From the NCBI GenBank assembly GCA_025997675.1, contig BNUX01000042.1, forward strand, positions 1-24,908: a stretch of 24,908 nucleotides of DNA, given 5' to 3'. Numbering within the stretch: the stretch's first letter is position 1; every line of letters begins with the position of its first letter. The notes under the pieces were generated by a model, which saw only the letters and a list, made by a program, of their open reading frames with translations, was not told where the DNA came from and ran no database searches. The translations under genes were made by a program, and so were the position numbers. This stretch comes from Spirochaetia bacterium (GTDB lineage: Bacteria; Spirochaetota; Spirochaetia; Treponematales; Breznakiellaceae). This document shows, in pieces, positions 1 to 9,584 of the stretch.

Positions 1-70
1 TAATGAAGGCTACCAGCAAGGCACCGATAATGCCGCACACCGGGGCAATAACAATTTTGATTACTTCCAT
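1..70 (-). CDS. Partial small membrane protein, N-terminus only
   Basis: Only the first 23 codons are in the window. They start at an ATG at 70-68 and run off the left edge with no stop. The peptide is strongly hydrophobic (starting MEVIKIVIAPVCG) and looks like one transmembrane segment or an uncleaved signal anchor. It lies 19 bp downstream of the AI-2E-type gene on the same strand, so the two may be co-transcribed. A weak AAAGG about 15 nt upstream is the only possible ribosome site. The family cannot be recognised from this fragment. Confidence 0.45.
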   Translation of the reverse strand, partial: MEVIKIVIAPVCGIIGALLVAFI

Positions 71-89
71 GTTTGCACTATAGCCTTTT

Positions 90-1190
90 TTAGGTTTTAT
101 GGCAAGAGGCGGTCTCGCGGTGGGACCCCAGTATTACCGACACCGGTTCCAGCACCGGGATATTCTCGCAGACGATCTTCACAATCACCATCATAGGAAC
201 CGCCAGAATCATCCCCGCAAAACCCCAGAGCCAGCCCCAGATGCTGAGAGATATGAGGACTGCCAGGGGTGAAATCCCCAGGTTGTCCCCTATTATTTTG
301 GGTTCCAGCACATTGCCGATAATCTGATTGATCCCCAGCATGATGATAACCACCAGGATGATGGGCCCCGGTTCGGGCCAAAACTGGAGAAGGGCGAAGA
401 TACCGGCCCCAAAACCAACGGCGATACTCCCGATAACGGGGATAAAGTTCAGGATAAACTGGATAAGACCCCAGACAACGGCGAATTCAAGCCCCACCAA
501 TTTGAGCCCCACCCCCACCAGGATGCCCGTAGCCAGGGAAATGAGGAATTTGGTGGAAAGATACCGGATAACCTGCCGGATTATGTCGTCGCTTATCCTC
601 TTAATCGACCCCGCCCACTTGTCTTCAAAGGCAGCTTCAATCTTTTCCCTTGTGTGGGCGGCTTCAAAGAGGATAAACACCAGGAATATAACCACCAGAA
701 AGGCATCCCGCAGGAAATCAAGGACGGAATTGGAGATGGTAAAGGTGATATTCCGTATCCTGGTCCTGAACCCCAGTTGGGCCCAGAGGTTTTCCACAAA
801 GCTCAGGTGTTCATCGTAGGAAAGTTCAAGAAAGCCCGCCGCCCAGGCATAAATCTCCGTTAAACGGCGCTCATACCGGGGGTACATGGCGATAATAGCC
901 TTGGCCGAGGAAAACAGGACCATGCCCAGGAGGTACAGCCCGGCGACGATGATAATTACCGCCAGGGCAATGGAACAGATACGGGGAATCTTCCGTTCCA
1001 GTAAGAATTTAACCATGGGCTCCATAACAAAGGCCAGAAGGATGGCAATGATAAGGGGCAGGATTATGGGGCTCATGACCTTTAAAACCGCCCCGCCCAG
1101 GAGCAGGGCAATAAAGGCTACCAGGAAGAAGTTCGCCCTCCCGGAATTAAACCCTCTGAACTTATCTTTCATACCCCCAGTATGGCACAT
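90..1190 (-). CDS. AI-2E family (PerM/UPF0118) transporter
   Basis: This polytopic inner-membrane protein of about 366 residues has the layout of the AI-2E exporter/PerM family. Two hydrophobic helices lie near the N-terminus, followed by a soluble stretch, and a cluster of helices fills the C-terminal half. That half contains the family-typical P-V-I-G-S-I segment and the L-E-P-K-I-I-G segment followed by G-I-S-P-L-A-V-L. Family members export autoinducer-2 or act in Na+/H+ antiport; the substrate here cannot be told. I chose the ATG at 1190 because AAAAGGG lies 4-5 nt upstream. A TTG at 1208 or an ATG at 1172 are possible alternatives. The gene diverges from the chemoreceptor pair. Confidence 0.85.
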   Translation of the reverse strand: MCHTGGMKDKFRGFNSGRANFFLVAFIALLLGGAVLKVMSPIILPLIIAILLAFVMEPMVKFLLERKIPRICSIALAVIIIVAGLYLLGMVLFSSAKAIIAMYPRYERRLTEIYAWAAGFLELSYDEHLSFVENLWAQLGFRTRIRNITFTISNSVLDFLRDAFLVVIFLVFILFEAAHTREKIEAAFEDKWAGSIKRISDDIIRQVIRYLSTKFLISLATGILVGVGLKLVGLEFAVVWGLIQFILNFIPVIGSIAVGFGAGIFALLQFWPEPGPIILVVIIMLGINQIIGNVLEPKIIGDNLGISPLAVLISLSIWGWLWGFAGMILAVPMMVIVKIVCENIPVLEPVSVILGSHRETASCHKT

Positions 1191-1212
1191 TTTGCCCTTT
1201 TCCGCCAAGGTA

Positions 1213-1241
1213 TTGAAAAGAATCCCCGAAATGGGTAAAAT
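1213..1241 (+). promoter_or_regulatory. Sigma70-type promoter of the chemoreceptor pair
   Basis: TTGAAA (1213-1218) and TAAAAT (1236-1241) are separated by exactly 17 bp, each one or two bases from consensus. The predicted transcript starts near 1248, giving a leader of about 36 nt before the ATG at 1284. An AAGGGGAT ribosome site lies at the end of that leader. Confidence 0.5.
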
Positions 1242-1283
1242 AATAATGGGCTAATGAGCTCCATATACGTATAAGGGGATCCC

Positions 1284-3464
1284 ATGAAATTAAAGGTTCG
1301 TTTAAGTTTAATTGTTATCGCCATTGTTGCGGCGGTAGTGGTGTCGATTACGGTTGTGCTGGTAAACAAAGCCAGCGCCATGCAGCGGGTGACCGCTTCC
1401 AGCCAGATGATCAACCTGACCGGTATCGCGTCCAAGAACCTCCAGCTCGACTTTGAGATATATCTGGATGCTATCAATACCCTGTCCTATATCATGGCCG
1501 ACTTTCCGGAGGTGCCTGCCGCCGAGCGGAGGGCGCGGTTCAATGACAACCTGAAATATGTGATAACCAGTATGCCCGCCATGATCGGCATTTGTACCGT
1601 ATGGCTCCCCGGCGCTATAGAAGACGGGAATCCTGCCCCGTATCAGCCCTGGTTTTCCAGGCGTAATAGCGAGAAGGTGGAACGGTACAATTGGGAGGAT
1701 TCGGGGGAAAGCCTTGACACGACCTATGCGGCGATTCGGGCGATGGGCGCCACCGGTCCCACCATATCGAACGTGCTGCCGGGCAAATATGCGGGAAAAG
1801 ACACCCACATGGTGCAGATGCGCCTTCCGATACGTGATGAACTGCGGGGCAATAACATCGTCGGTATGATAGGGGTCAACTACGACCTGAACATGGCCGG
1901 AGAAGTCATCACCGCCGCCAAAGCCTTAAAGGCAAGCTATGCGAACGGACGGGAAGTCCTCTATGCCAATGACGGCACCATTGCGGCCCACTACGATGAG
2001 ACTATGGAAGGTAAGAGCATTAACTCCCCCGAATCGGTGGCTGTTTTGGGCCGGCAGGCGGTTAATGATACCCTTGAAACCCTCCGTTCAGGCGAGCCGA
2101 GCGTCGGTGAGAATAACGGCCGCTTCTTCATCAGCTATCCCTTTTATGTGGGGGATATAAAGACGCCCTGGACGGTGCTTTCCTCGGTGCCCACCGCCGA
2201 TGTTTTTGCCGCGATAAACGATATGACTACCTTTGCCATCATCATAGCGGGGGCATTGGCGCTTCTTTCGGCGGTTATCATCTTCTTTGTTGCCACCTCA
2301 ATTGTCAAACCCATTATCAAGGTCGGCTCTACCCTCAAGGATATATCCGAAGGCGAGGGTGACCTGACGGTGACCATTGCCGAACATGGCAACGATGAAA
2401 TATCGGACCTTGCCAAGTACTTCAACAAGACCCTGGGGAAAATCAAGGATCTGGTGCTGGTTATCAAGAAACAGGCGGCGGCCCTCTTTGACATCGGGAA
2501 CGAGCTGGCCTCCAACATGACCGAGACCGCCGCAGCCATCAACCAGATTACCGCCAACATCCAGAGTATTAAGGGCCGGGTGATGAACCAGTCCGCATCG
2601 GTGACCGAAACGAACGCCACCATGGAGCAGATCACCGTCAATATCGACAAGCTCAACGGCCATGTGGAGAACCAGACCGCCAGTGTGTCCAAGTCTTCCA
2701 GCGCCATCGAGGAGATGATCGCCAACATTCAGTCGGTGACCAACACCCTGGGGAAGAACGCCGAAAGCGTCAAAGAGTTGATTGATTCCGCCGATGTGGG
2801 CCGCACGGGCCTCCAGGAAGTGGCAACGGACATTCAGGAAATCTCCAAGGAGTCCGAAGGGCTTCTGGAAATCAATGCGGTGATGCAGAACATTGCCAGC
2901 CAGACAAACCTGCTTTCGATGAACGCCGCCATAGAGGCCGCCCACGCCGGTGAAGCGGGGAAGGGCTTTGCGGTGGTGGCCGACGAGATACGGAAGCTGG
3001 CGGAAAGTTCCAGCGAGCAGTCAAAGACCATTAGCGCGGTGTTAAAGAAGATAAAGGAGTCTATTGATAAGATTACCAAGTCTACCGACAATGTACTCAA
3101 CAAGTTTGAGGTCATTGACGCCGGGGTAAAGACCGTGTCCGACCAGACGGAGAATATCCGGAACGCTATGGAAGAACAGAGCGTGGGGAGCCAGCAGATC
3201 CTGGAAGTGATGGGCCAGCTTAACGGGATAACCCAGCAGGTTAAGGGCGGGTCCCTGGAGATGCTTGAGGGGAGTAAGGAGATTATCACCGAAGGGAAGA
3301 ACCTGGAAATGGCTACCCAGGAGATCACCAACGGGATGAACGAAATGGCCACCGGCGCCGACCAGATCAATGTCGCGGTGAACCGGGTGAACGAGATTAG
3401 CGGGGATAACAAAGAGAATATTGATATCCTGGTACGGGAAGTTTCCCGGTTTAAGGTTGAGTGA
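1284..3464 (+). CDS. Methyl-accepting chemotaxis protein, Cache sensor (first of tandem pair)
   Basis: This is a transmembrane chemoreceptor of 726 residues. TM1 is near residues 5-28. A long extracytoplasmic region (about 30-310) resembles a double Cache ligand-binding domain. TM2 is near 316-340, followed by HAMP to about 393 and a long coiled-coil signalling domain. The conserved hairpin tip that contacts CheA/CheW lies near 535-575 and reads [20 protein letters not shown], then [10 protein letters not shown]. The ligand is unknown, though Cache domains often sense small organic acids or amino acids. There is no C-terminal CheR-binding pentapeptide; the protein ends SRFKVE. A good AAGGGG ribosome site precedes the ATG. 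The second receptor follows after 21 bp. Confidence 0.95.
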   Translation: MKLKVRLSLIVIAIVAAVVVSITVVLVNKASAMQRVTASSQMINLTGIASKNLQLDFEIYLDAINTLSYIMADFPEVPAAERRARFNDNLKYVITSMPAMIGICTVWLPGAIEDGNPAPYQPWFSRRNSEKVERYNWEDSGESLDTTYAAIRAMGATGPTISNVLPGKYAGKDTHMVQMRLPIRDELRGNNIVGMIGVNYDLNMAGEVITAAKALKASYANGREVLYANDGTIAAHYDETMEGKSINSPESVAVLGRQAVNDTLETLRSGEPSVGENNGRFFISYPFYVGDIKTPWTVLSSVPTADVFAAINDMTTFAIIIAGALALLSAVIIFFVATSIVKPIIKVGSTLKDISEGEGDLTVTIAEHGNDEISDLAKYFNKTLGKIKDLVLVIKKQAAALFDIGNELASNMTETAAAINQITANIQSIKGRVMNQSASVTETNATMEQITVNIDKLNGHVENQTASVSKSSSAIEEMIANIQSVTNTLGKNAESVKELIDSADVGRTGLQEVATDIQEISKESEGLLEINAVMQNIASQTNLLSMNAAIEAAHAGEAGKGFAVVADEIRKLAESSSEQSKTISAVLKKIKESIDKITKSTDNVLNKFEVIDAGVKTVSDQTENIRNAMEEQSVGSQQILEVMGQLNGITQQVKGGSLEMLEGSKEIITEGKNLEMATQEITNGMNEMATGADQINVAVNRVNEISGDNKENIDILVREVSRFKVE

Positions 3465-3485
3465 TACTACATTAGGAGGAATTAT

Positions 3486-5663
3486 ATGAAATTAAGGTTC
3501 AGGTTAACCCTGATCATTGGTCTTTTGATGGTCGTAATTGTGGCAGCCGTATCGGTGATATTGTTGACCCAGGCGCGGTCCTTGCAGACCCAGGCGGCTT
3601 TTGCCAACATGGAGAATTTGACCGGTATGTATTCCTCCCAAATGCAAAGCCGGTATGAAAACTATTTGACCGTGTCAAAGACGGTGGCCGATATTATGGA
3701 TTCCTACCAGGGTGTTCCGGCTCTGGAACGGCGTACCCGGTATGATACCACCCTGCGGGGGATTATGGAATCGAATCCGAACTTTTTAGGGATATTCTCC
3801 CTTTGGAAACCAAATGCACTTGACGGCAGGGATGCTGAGTTTGCGGGCAGGCCGGGATACGATTCATCCGGGGCCTATATGCCCTGGTTTTCCAGAACTT
3901 CGGGAACCCTGGAAAGACGCTCTTTGTCAGAGTATCAGTTGTACAGTGAGGTAGCCGCCAATATCGATAATCCGGACCCGGTTTTTAATGATCCCTATTA
4001 TGTGGACATCCAGGGGAAGCAGGTATTAACCTCACGGCTAGCTTACCCCATAGTTTCCAATGGAACCATTGTGGGCAGGGTGGGAATCATGCTTGACCTG
4101 ACCCCCTCTTCGGACACCATATCCGCGATAAGGCCCTATGGGGCCGGAAGGGCGGTTTTATATTCCACTAATGGTACCATAGCGGCCCACTATAACCCCA
4201 ACATGGTCGGTAAGCCGATACGGGATCCCCAGTCGGTTCTGATTCTTGGTGAACAGGCGATAGCGGATACGGAAACTACCCTGCAAACCGGGAAGCCGAA
4301 TTCCGGGGAGAACAATGGGCAGCTTTTCTACAGCTATCCCTTTTATGTGGGGGGCGTGAAGACTGCGTGGACTATTCTTAGTTCGGTGCCCGAGGATGTG
4401 GTAATGGCGGAGGTAACCAGGTTAACCCAAATTACGATACTTATTGTGGCCATCGCGATTATTCTGGCGGCGGTAATTATCTTCTTCCTGGCAGGCTCTA
4501 TTGCCAAGCCCATCGTTAAGGTCGCCAATACCCTTATGGACATATCCGAAGGCGAAGGTGACCTGACTAAAACGATTGCCGAGCGTGGTAATGACGAAGT
4601 GGCGGACCTTGCCAAATACTTTAACCGTACCCTGGGCAAGATAAAGGACCTGGTGCTGATTATCAAGAAACAGGCGGCGGCCCTCTTTGACATCGGGAAC
4701 GAGCTGGCCTCCAACATGACCGAGACTGCGGCGGCTATCAATCAGATCACCGCCAATATCCAGAGTATCAAGGGCCGGGTGATGAACCAGTCCGCCAGTG
4801 TTACTGAAACGAACGCCACCATGGAGCAGATCACCGTCAATATCGACAAGCTGAACGACCATGTGGAAAATCAGACCGCCAGCGTGGCAAAGTCTTCCAG
4901 CGCCATCGAGGAGATGATCGCCAACATTCAGTCGGTGACCAATACCCTGGGGAAGAACGCCGAGAGCGTCAAGGAACTGATTGACAGTTCCGAAGTGGGG
5001 CGCACAGGCCTCCAGGAAGTGGCCACGGATATTCAGGAGATTGCCCGTGAGTCCGAGGGCCTCCTGGAAATTAACGCGGTGATGGAGAACATTGCCAGCC
5101 AAACGAACCTGCTTTCGATGAACGCCGCCATTGAGGCCGCCCATGCCGGTGAAGCGGGGAAGGGCTTTGCGGTGGTGGCCGACGAAATCCGGAAGCTGGC
5201 GGAAAGTTCCGGGGAGCAGTCCAAGACCATCAGTACGGTGTTGAAGAAGATTAAGGAATCTATCGACAAGATTACGAAGTCTACGGACAACGTGCTCAAC
5301 AAGTTTGAGGTTATTGACGCCGGGGTAAAGACGGTGTCGGACCAGACGGAGAATATCCGGAACGCCATGGAAGAGCAGAGCGTGGGGAGCCAGCAGATAC
5401 TGGATGTGATGGGCCAGCTTAACGGGATAACCCAGCAGGTTAAGGGCGGGTCCCTTGAGATGCTTGAGGGGAGTAAGGAGATTATCACCGAAGGGAAGAA
5501 TCTGGAGATGGCAACCCAGGAGATCACCAACGGGATGAACGAGATGGCTACCGGGGCGGATCAGATCAACATCGCGGTGAACCGGGTGAACGAGATTAGC
5601 GGGGATAACAAGGAGAATATTGATATCCTGGTTAAGGAAGTTTCCCGGTTTAAGGTCGAGTAG
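3486..5663 (+). CDS. Methyl-accepting chemotaxis protein, Cache sensor (second of tandem pair)
   Basis: This is a 725-residue chemoreceptor with the same architecture as its upstream neighbour: TM1 at the N-terminus, a double-Cache-like sensor, TM2 near 315-339, HAMP, and a signalling coiled coil. By eye the last 340 or so residues differ from the upstream copy at only about 13 positions, whereas the sensor domains are clearly diverged. The pair is therefore a duplication with a swapped or fast-evolving sensor. AGGAGG 7 nt before the ATG gives a strong ribosome site, and the 21-bp gap implies co-transcription. Its last 14 bp overlap the 3' end of the convergent tetR gene. Confidence 0.95.
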   Translation: MKLRFRLTLIIGLLMVVIVAAVSVILLTQARSLQTQAAFANMENLTGMYSSQMQSRYENYLTVSKTVADIMDSYQGVPALERRTRYDTTLRGIMESNPNFLGIFSLWKPNALDGRDAEFAGRPGYDSSGAYMPWFSRTSGTLERRSLSEYQLYSEVAANIDNPDPVFNDPYYVDIQGKQVLTSRLAYPIVSNGTIVGRVGIMLDLTPSSDTISAIRPYGAGRAVLYSTNGTIAAHYNPNMVGKPIRDPQSVLILGEQAIADTETTLQTGKPNSGENNGQLFYSYPFYVGGVKTAWTILSSVPEDVVMAEVTRLTQITILIVAIAIILAAVIIFFLAGSIAKPIVKVANTLMDISEGEGDLTKTIAERGNDEVADLAKYFNRTLGKIKDLVLIIKKQAAALFDIGNELASNMTETAAAINQITANIQSIKGRVMNQSASVTETNATMEQITVNIDKLNDHVENQTASVAKSSSAIEEMIANIQSVTNTLGKNAESVKELIDSSEVGRTGLQEVATDIQEIARESEGLLEINAVMENIASQTNLLSMNAAIEAAHAGEAGKGFAVVADEIRKLAESSGEQSKTISTVLKKIKESIDKITKSTDNVLNKFEVIDAGVKTVSDQTENIRNAMEEQSVGSQQILDVMGQLNGITQQVKGGSLEMLEGSKEIITEGKNLEMATQEITNGMNEMATGADQINIAVNRVNEISGDNKENIDILVKEVSRFKVE

Positions 5664-6252
5664 TACTGATAAGCGTCAGGGTTTGGTCTACGGAGTTTTT
5701 CAATTCCGCCACATCGGTTCGTTTCAGAATAACCAGGCGGAAGATTGCGGTCTCGATGAGGCCGTAGAGCAGGTCGTCCATGGCGCGGACATTGATGGGT
5801 TTTATGGTTCCCTCCCGGATGCCCTCTATCAGCATGGATGCCAGGATGCGGCGCATGTGGATGGTTCTGCGGCGCACCCGGTAGTCCGGGTCGGCATCGC
5901 TTTTTGAAAGGTAGCGCAGATAGTTCAGGCTTACCGAAAGGAGCCGGCGGTTTTCTTCCAGCCGGTCCATAATCAGGATGAGTACTTTGCGTATCTTTTC
6001 TATGCTGTGGAGGCTTTTGTCCCCCTTGACCCGCAGGAGATCCCTCTCCACGCCCAGGAGCATATTCTTGATGCTGTAGTTGAAGATTTCCTTTTTGTTC
6101 TTAAAGTAGACATACAGGGTGGTCCTGGTGATGCCGCAGTGGTCCGCGATCTTCTGGAAGGTTGCGTTTTCAAACCCTTCCCTGATAAAGACATCCAGGG
6201 CGTGTGTCAGGATTTCCTGCCGCCGTTTGTCATGTTCCACCAGTATAGACAT
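5650..6252 (-). CDS. TetR/AcrR family transcriptional regulator
   Basis: This 200-residue protein is typical in size for a TetR regulator. An N-terminal helix-turn-helix covers about residues 8-56, with the usual pattern: [10 protein letters not shown], then F-Q-K-I-A, then [18 protein letters not shown]. The rest is a helical ligand-binding/dimerisation domain with no recognisable ligand signature. GGGAGT upstream supports the ATG. It starts 14 bp after the THUMP methyltransferase gene, so it is probably the last gene of that operon. Its 3' end overlaps the second chemoreceptor gene tail-to-tail by 14 bp. Its targets cannot be inferred. Confidence 0.9.
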   Translation of the reverse strand: MSILVEHDKRRQEILTHALDVFIREGFENATFQKIADHCGITRTTLYVYFKNKKEIFNYSIKNMLLGVERDLLRVKGDKSLHSIEKIRKVLILIMDRLEENRRLLSVSLNYLRYLSKSDADPDYRVRRRTIHMRRILASMLIEGIREGTIKPINVRAMDDLLYGLIETAIFRLVILKRTDVAELKNSVDQTLTLISTTRP

Positions 6253-6266
6253 TCTGTTACTCCCGC

Positions 6267-7454
6267 TTAAAGTGCTTCATACTCATAGAAATACGAATTC
6301 AATGCGCCGTTGGTGAGTTCCCGGCAGACATCGGCCTTTTTTCCGAAATGGGATTCAAAGCCGGGATGATCGGTGATTAAGGCCAGCTTCCAGAGCGGAA
6401 AGCGCCCCCCAATATCCCCCATTTCCCCGTACATTGCCTCCGCTTCCGCCGGTTCCCCCAGCCGTTTCCCGTAGGGCGGGTTGGTAATGATAAAGCCCGG
6501 TTCGGCGGCAAGGCCCTCCGGGGGGCGGGCCGCCTTCATGGGTAAGGTCCGAAACTCCGGCAGCCAGGGAAGGCGAATGTCCGGCCGGATTCCTCCACCG
6601 GGGGTTTTACCCTGGGCTAGTTCGTAGGCCCGCTGGACATTCGACTTTGCCATGGAAACCGCCCGGGTATCGGTATCGCTGCCGTAGATGCGGATGGTCC
6701 GTTCAAAGTTGACCTTTCCCCGGAGTTCCTGCCGTACCAGGGCCTCGGTTTCCGCGTTTGCCGGGACCAGGTCCGCCAGGGCAAAGCGCCGGCCCATACC
6801 GGGGGCCGCGTCCCAAGCGTAGAGGGCAGCCTCTATGGCGATGGTGCCGGAGCCGCAGAAGGGGTCGTAGAGGGGGTATTTACGCCGCCAGTTGGCCAGG
6901 AACAGGAGGGCGGCGGCGGTGGTTTCCCTGAGGGGGGCGGCGCCGCCTTCGGTACGGTAGCCCCGCTTGAACAGGGGTTCCCCCGACAGGTCCAGCAATA
7001 CCGACACATTGTCCTTTTCCACATACACCCGGACTGTTGCCTGGGGACCCGCTTCGCTCAACCGGGCTTGATGGTACGCTGTGCAGAGCCGGTCCGCCGC
7101 CGCCTTGTGGGTCATGGCCTGGATAGTGGTGATGCCCTGGAGCTTGGACCGGTTGGACCGGACCTTGGCAACCTGTACGCCCATGCCATTGGGTATCCAC
7201 GCTTCCCAGGGGATGGCCTTTACCCCTTCAAAAAGCGCGTCAAAATCAGCGGCGGGGAAAAGGCCCGCCTCAAGAAGCAGGCGATCCGCACAGCGCAGCC
7301 CCATGAGCGCCCGGTAAATACCGGGGATGTCCGTCTCAAACCGGACCCTGCCGAAACCGCTTTCCAGGACACGGTACAAGCCTCCGAGTTTTCGTAGTTC
7401 GTTTGAAACTACCCTTTCCACACCAATGCCGCAGAGGGCTATCACGGTTTCCAT
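6267..7454 (-). CDS. THUMP-domain class I RNA (guanine-N2) methyltransferase, RlmL/YpsC-like
   Basis: This 395-residue protein has the RlmL N-half/YpsC architecture: a ferredoxin-like N-terminus, a THUMP RNA-binding domain at about 50-155, and a Rossmann methyltransferase. Motif I is DPFCGSGT at 197-204 and the catalytic N-P-P-Y is at 325-328, followed by G-K-R-L. Relatives make m2G at position 2445 of 23S rRNA. The exact target is inferred from family membership only. It lacks the second methyltransferase module of the long E. coli RlmL, as is usual outside the gammaproteobacteria. A sigma70-like promoter lies just upstream, and tetR follows 14 bp downstream. Confidence 0.88.
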   Translation of the reverse strand: METVIALCGIGVERVVSNELRKLGGLYRVLESGFGRVRFETDIPGIYRALMGLRCADRLLLEAGLFPAADFDALFEGVKAIPWEAWIPNGMGVQVAKVRSNRSKLQGITTIQAMTHKAAADRLCTAYHQARLSEAGPQATVRVYVEKDNVSVLLDLSGEPLFKRGYRTEGGAAPLRETTAAALLFLANWRRKYPLYDPFCGSGTIAIEAALYAWDAAPGMGRRFALADLVPANAETEALVRQELRGKVNFERTIRIYGSDTDTRAVSMAKSNVQRAYELAQGKTPGGGIRPDIRLPWLPEFRTLPMKAARPPEGLAAEPGFIITNPPYGKRLGEPAEAEAMYGEMGDIGGRFPLWKLALITDHPGFESHFGKKADVCRELTNGALNSYFYEYEAL

Positions 7455-7467
7455 GTTCGTTATGGAC

Positions 7468-7495
7468 AGTATACCACATGTTGTAAAAATGTCAT
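7468..7495 (-). promoter_or_regulatory. Putative promoter of the THUMP methyltransferase-tetR operon
   Basis: Reading the minus strand, ATGACA (7495-7490, five of six matches to the -35 consensus) and TATACT (7473-7468, five of six to the -10) are 16 bp apart. The predicted start lies a few bases before the ATG at 7454. The promoter sits on the gene-proximal side of the tandem-repeat array, which fits separate transcription from the rlmM-like gene. Confidence 0.45.
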
Positions 7496-7530
7496 CAATA
7501 CTAAGGCGACTACCCGGGACCCTTGTTCTA

Positions 7531-7662
7531 AGCTTGTCGTGGGTTGGCGATGAGCTTGTCGTGGGTTGGCGATGAGCTTGTCGTGGGTTGGCGATGAGCT
7601 TGTCGTGGGTTGGCGATAAGGCTTATCGTGGGTTGGCGATAAGGCTTATCGTGGGTTGGCGA
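7531..7662. repeat. Tandem repeat array, about six units of 22-23 bp
   Basis: Four units of 22 bp (7531-7618) begin AGCTTGTCGTGGGTTGGCGA. Two variant units of 23 bp (from 7619) begin AGGCTTATCGTGGGTTGG. The last unit is the 3' end of the rlmM-like gene on the minus strand and encodes its final residues A-N-P-R and the stop. The array therefore looks like outward duplication of a gene end. At the 23-bp units the junctions form the perfect dyad CGATAAGGCTTATCG (7614-7628 and 7637-7651). The transcript could fold a small hairpin at each one. Units are contiguous with no spacers, so this is not a CRISPR. Confidence 0.95.
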
Positions 7663-8578
7663 GTTTTATCCAGGTGAGTTCGTGTTTGTTGTGGTACAAA
7701 TGCACCACGGTACTGCCGGGGATGGCGGCGAAGCGGCGGCTTGTTTCAAGGTCCCCCTCGCCCTGCATCTTTATCGTACAGATGAAGTTTTTGCAAAGGG
7801 CCGAGGCCAGCCACTGTTCAACCCACTCGTAGAGCCTCCGGGGGTAGCAGATTACATCGCAGAACAGCCAGTCCAGGGGGCCGATGTCTCCAGGGGGCAG
7901 GGTGAAGGCGTCGTGTTTTTGGAAGGTGACCGTGGGCATGCCCATGATGCGGTCCTCCAGGGGGGCGCGGTCCACCGCCAATACCGTAGCGCCCAGGTTT
8001 GCAAGAGCCCAGGTCCAGCCTCCGGGGCTTGCTCCGGCGTCCAGGCAGCGCTCCCCCGGCCCGGGCCGGCGGCCACAGCGGACCAGGGCTTCCCAGAGCT
8101 TCAGGTAGGCCCGGCTGGGGGGGCCCAGTCTATCCTCCTCAAACTCGATGACGCCCCCCGGAAAGGGGCTGGCGCATTGGGCGGAACCCAGCAGGGTATG
8201 GGCGTCCAGGAGGGTCCAGCTTCCCATAGGATTGTCCGGGACTGTCCAGGGGAAGGGGCGCCGTTTTAACGATAGGGGCGGCAGTTTTTCGGCTATCAAC
8301 GCACCCCGGCGGAATTGGGTAAAGAGACTGGGCGCCCAATTCCGCTGGATGGCCCGTAAAGAGGAGGCGGCTTCGGAAATGGAGGTAAATTCCAGACGAA
8401 AGGGCTTCCACCAGCAGTTTTGGAACCAAAACACCGGCTCCGGCGGGGTATGTACCGGATAAAAAGGACCCCAGGAGGAAACGTCCCCCCCAAGCTCCTG
8501 CTCCAGATGACCCTCAAAGCCCGGAATCGCCTGAAACACGCTGCCGGGAAAGTATTCCAAGGTACCCTTGGCTATCAC
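7646..8578 (-). CDS. RlmM-like 23S rRNA 2'-O-ribose methyltransferase
   Basis: This 310-residue protein has a THUMP-like/linker N-terminus and an RrmJ/FtsJ-fold methyltransferase at about 155-305. SAM motif I is DAGASPGGWT (180-189). The catalytic K-D-K-E tetrad of this family can be placed at K160, D241, K270 and E300, the last in H-N-K-H-E. RlmM modifies C2498 of 23S rRNA in E. coli, and that specificity is inferred here. The start overlaps the PilZ gene stop by 4 bp, indicating translational coupling. The stop codon lies inside the tandem-repeat array. Confidence 0.88.
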   Translation of the reverse strand: MIAKGTLEYFPGSVFQAIPGFEGHLEQELGGDVSSWGPFYPVHTPPEPVFWFQNCWWKPFRLEFTSISEAASSLRAIQRNWAPSLFTQFRRGALIAEKLPPLSLKRRPFPWTVPDNPMGSWTLLDAHTLLGSAQCASPFPGGVIEFEEDRLGPPSRAYLKLWEALVRCGRRPGPGERCLDAGASPGGWTWALANLGATVLAVDRAPLEDRIMGMPTVTFQKHDAFTLPPGDIGPLDWLFCDVICYPRRLYEWVEQWLASALCKNFICTIKMQGEGDLETSRRFAAIPGSTVVHLYHNKHELTWIKLANPR

Positions 8579-8913
8579 CCCGCGGAGGATCGCCAGGCAA
8601 GGTAATCGACGTACCGCTGGAAATCCCGTCCCTTGGGGGAAACGGTTATGGTAAATCCGATTTCACAGGAATAACCGCCGGAGCGGACCCACCGGCTTTC
8701 CACCTGTATCTCAAAGGGAGCAATCTTCGCAGCGGAATCGGGTATAACCTTCAAGGTATACGGGGTATTCGGTTTGACATCCACAAACATGGTATATTCT
8801 ACACAACACCCGGTAATGCTGAGATCCTTCAGCAATGCCTCGCCGTCAAAAATAACGGGGATAAGAGCCCTTGCAAGGGTCGGGAACCTGACATTTTTAC
8901 GATTATCAAACAT
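8575..8913 (-). CDS. PilZ-domain protein, likely c-di-GMP receptor
   Basis: This small protein of 112 residues is a single PilZ domain. The N-terminal R-K-N-V-R supplies the RxxxR c-di-GMP-binding motif and D-L-S-I-T-G supplies the D/NxSxxG motif about 28 residues later. Both nucleotide-contacting elements are intact, so binding is plausible. I chose the ATG at 8913 (MFDNRKNVRF) because it overlaps the jag stop by 8 bp with a G-rich ribosome site. An upstream in-frame start at 8982 would add 23 residues that do not look like part of the domain. It is coupled at both ends to jag and the rlmM-like gene. The effector function is unknown. Confidence 0.8.
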   Translation of the reverse strand: MFDNRKNVRFPTLARALIPVIFDGEALLKDLSITGCCVEYTMFVDVKPNTPYTLKVIPDSAAKIAPFEIQVESRWVRSGGYSCEIGFTITVSPKGRDFQRYVDYLAWRSSAG

Positions 8914-9580
8914 GGTTGCCGCCCCGGTAATAGACCCGAACCTGTTTGTACAGCCCATCGCCTTCGCTCTTGGTTTCCACATCGGCGATGTCGTTCAGGG
9001 TGGTGTGGATAAGCCGGCGGTCAAAGGGGTTCATGGGTTCCAGCAAAACCGAGCGCCGGCTGTCCCGGACCCGGTCCGCCACGGTATAGGCCAGGCGAAC
9101 CAGGGATTCCTCCCGGCGGATGCGGTAGTTCTCGCTGTCCAGAATGATCCGGATGTCCTCCCGGCCGCATCGTCCGGCGTAGACATTCGCCAGGAGTTGG
9201 AGGGCGTCCAGATTCTTGCCCTTTTTCCCGATAAGGATAGAAGAATACTCGGAATCGATCTTAAGACCGATCTTCCGGTTCTCCCTGAACAGCACCGATA
9301 CCTCTCCACTGTAGCCCATCCGTTCGACAAGCCCTTCCACAAAATCAATCAGCTTTTGCTCAAGCTCATTTTGGGATTCCGTAGGCCGGGAAGGGGGTAC
9401 CGGTTGCAATGCAACTTGCTTATCGGTATGGACCTGTATCTTCACAAACCCCTTTTTAAATAAACCTGAACGCTGGGTTTCAAGGATTTCAACATCGAAA
9501 CCGTCTTTCTCAAGTCCCAGCTCTTCCGCCGCCCGGTCAATAGCTTCTTTTTCGGTACGGCCTTCAAATTCATATATCAT
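8906..9580 (-). CDS. jag: Jag/KhpB (SpoIIIJ-associated) RNA-binding protein
   Basis: This protein of about 224 residues has the three Jag modules. The Jag_N domain (about 1-50, starting MIYEFEGRTEKEAI) is followed by a KH domain with the loop I-G-K-K-G-K-N-L-D-A-L-Q. The C-terminal R3H domain contains MNPFDRRLIHTTL. Jag/KhpB binds RNA and links cell-envelope growth to translation, and is nearly always next to yidC. The ATG at 9580 is chosen because AGAGGAG lies 7-8 nt upstream, inside the last codons of yidC. The longer reading from 9616 would overlap yidC. The PilZ gene starts inside its 3' end. Confidence 0.92.
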   Translation of the reverse strand: MIYEFEGRTEKEAIDRAAEELGLEKDGFDVEILETQRSGLFKKGFVKIQVHTDKQVALQPVPPSRPTESQNELEQKLIDFVEGLVERMGYSGEVSVLFRENRKIGLKIDSEYSSILIGKKGKNLDALQLLANVYAGRCGREDIRIILDSENYRIRREESLVRLAYTVADRVRDSRRSVLLEPMNPFDRRLIHTTLNDIADVETKSEGDGLYKQVRVYYRGGNHV

Positions 9581-9584
9581 AAGT

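Noticed and set aside
2144..3412. Long minus-strand frames opposite both chemoreceptor genes
   Set aside because: They mirror the codon pattern of the plus-strand genes, appear in both paralogues for that reason, and have no domains or ribosome sites.
7531..7662. CRISPR array
   Set aside because: Units are contiguous without spacers and derive from the adjacent gene end.
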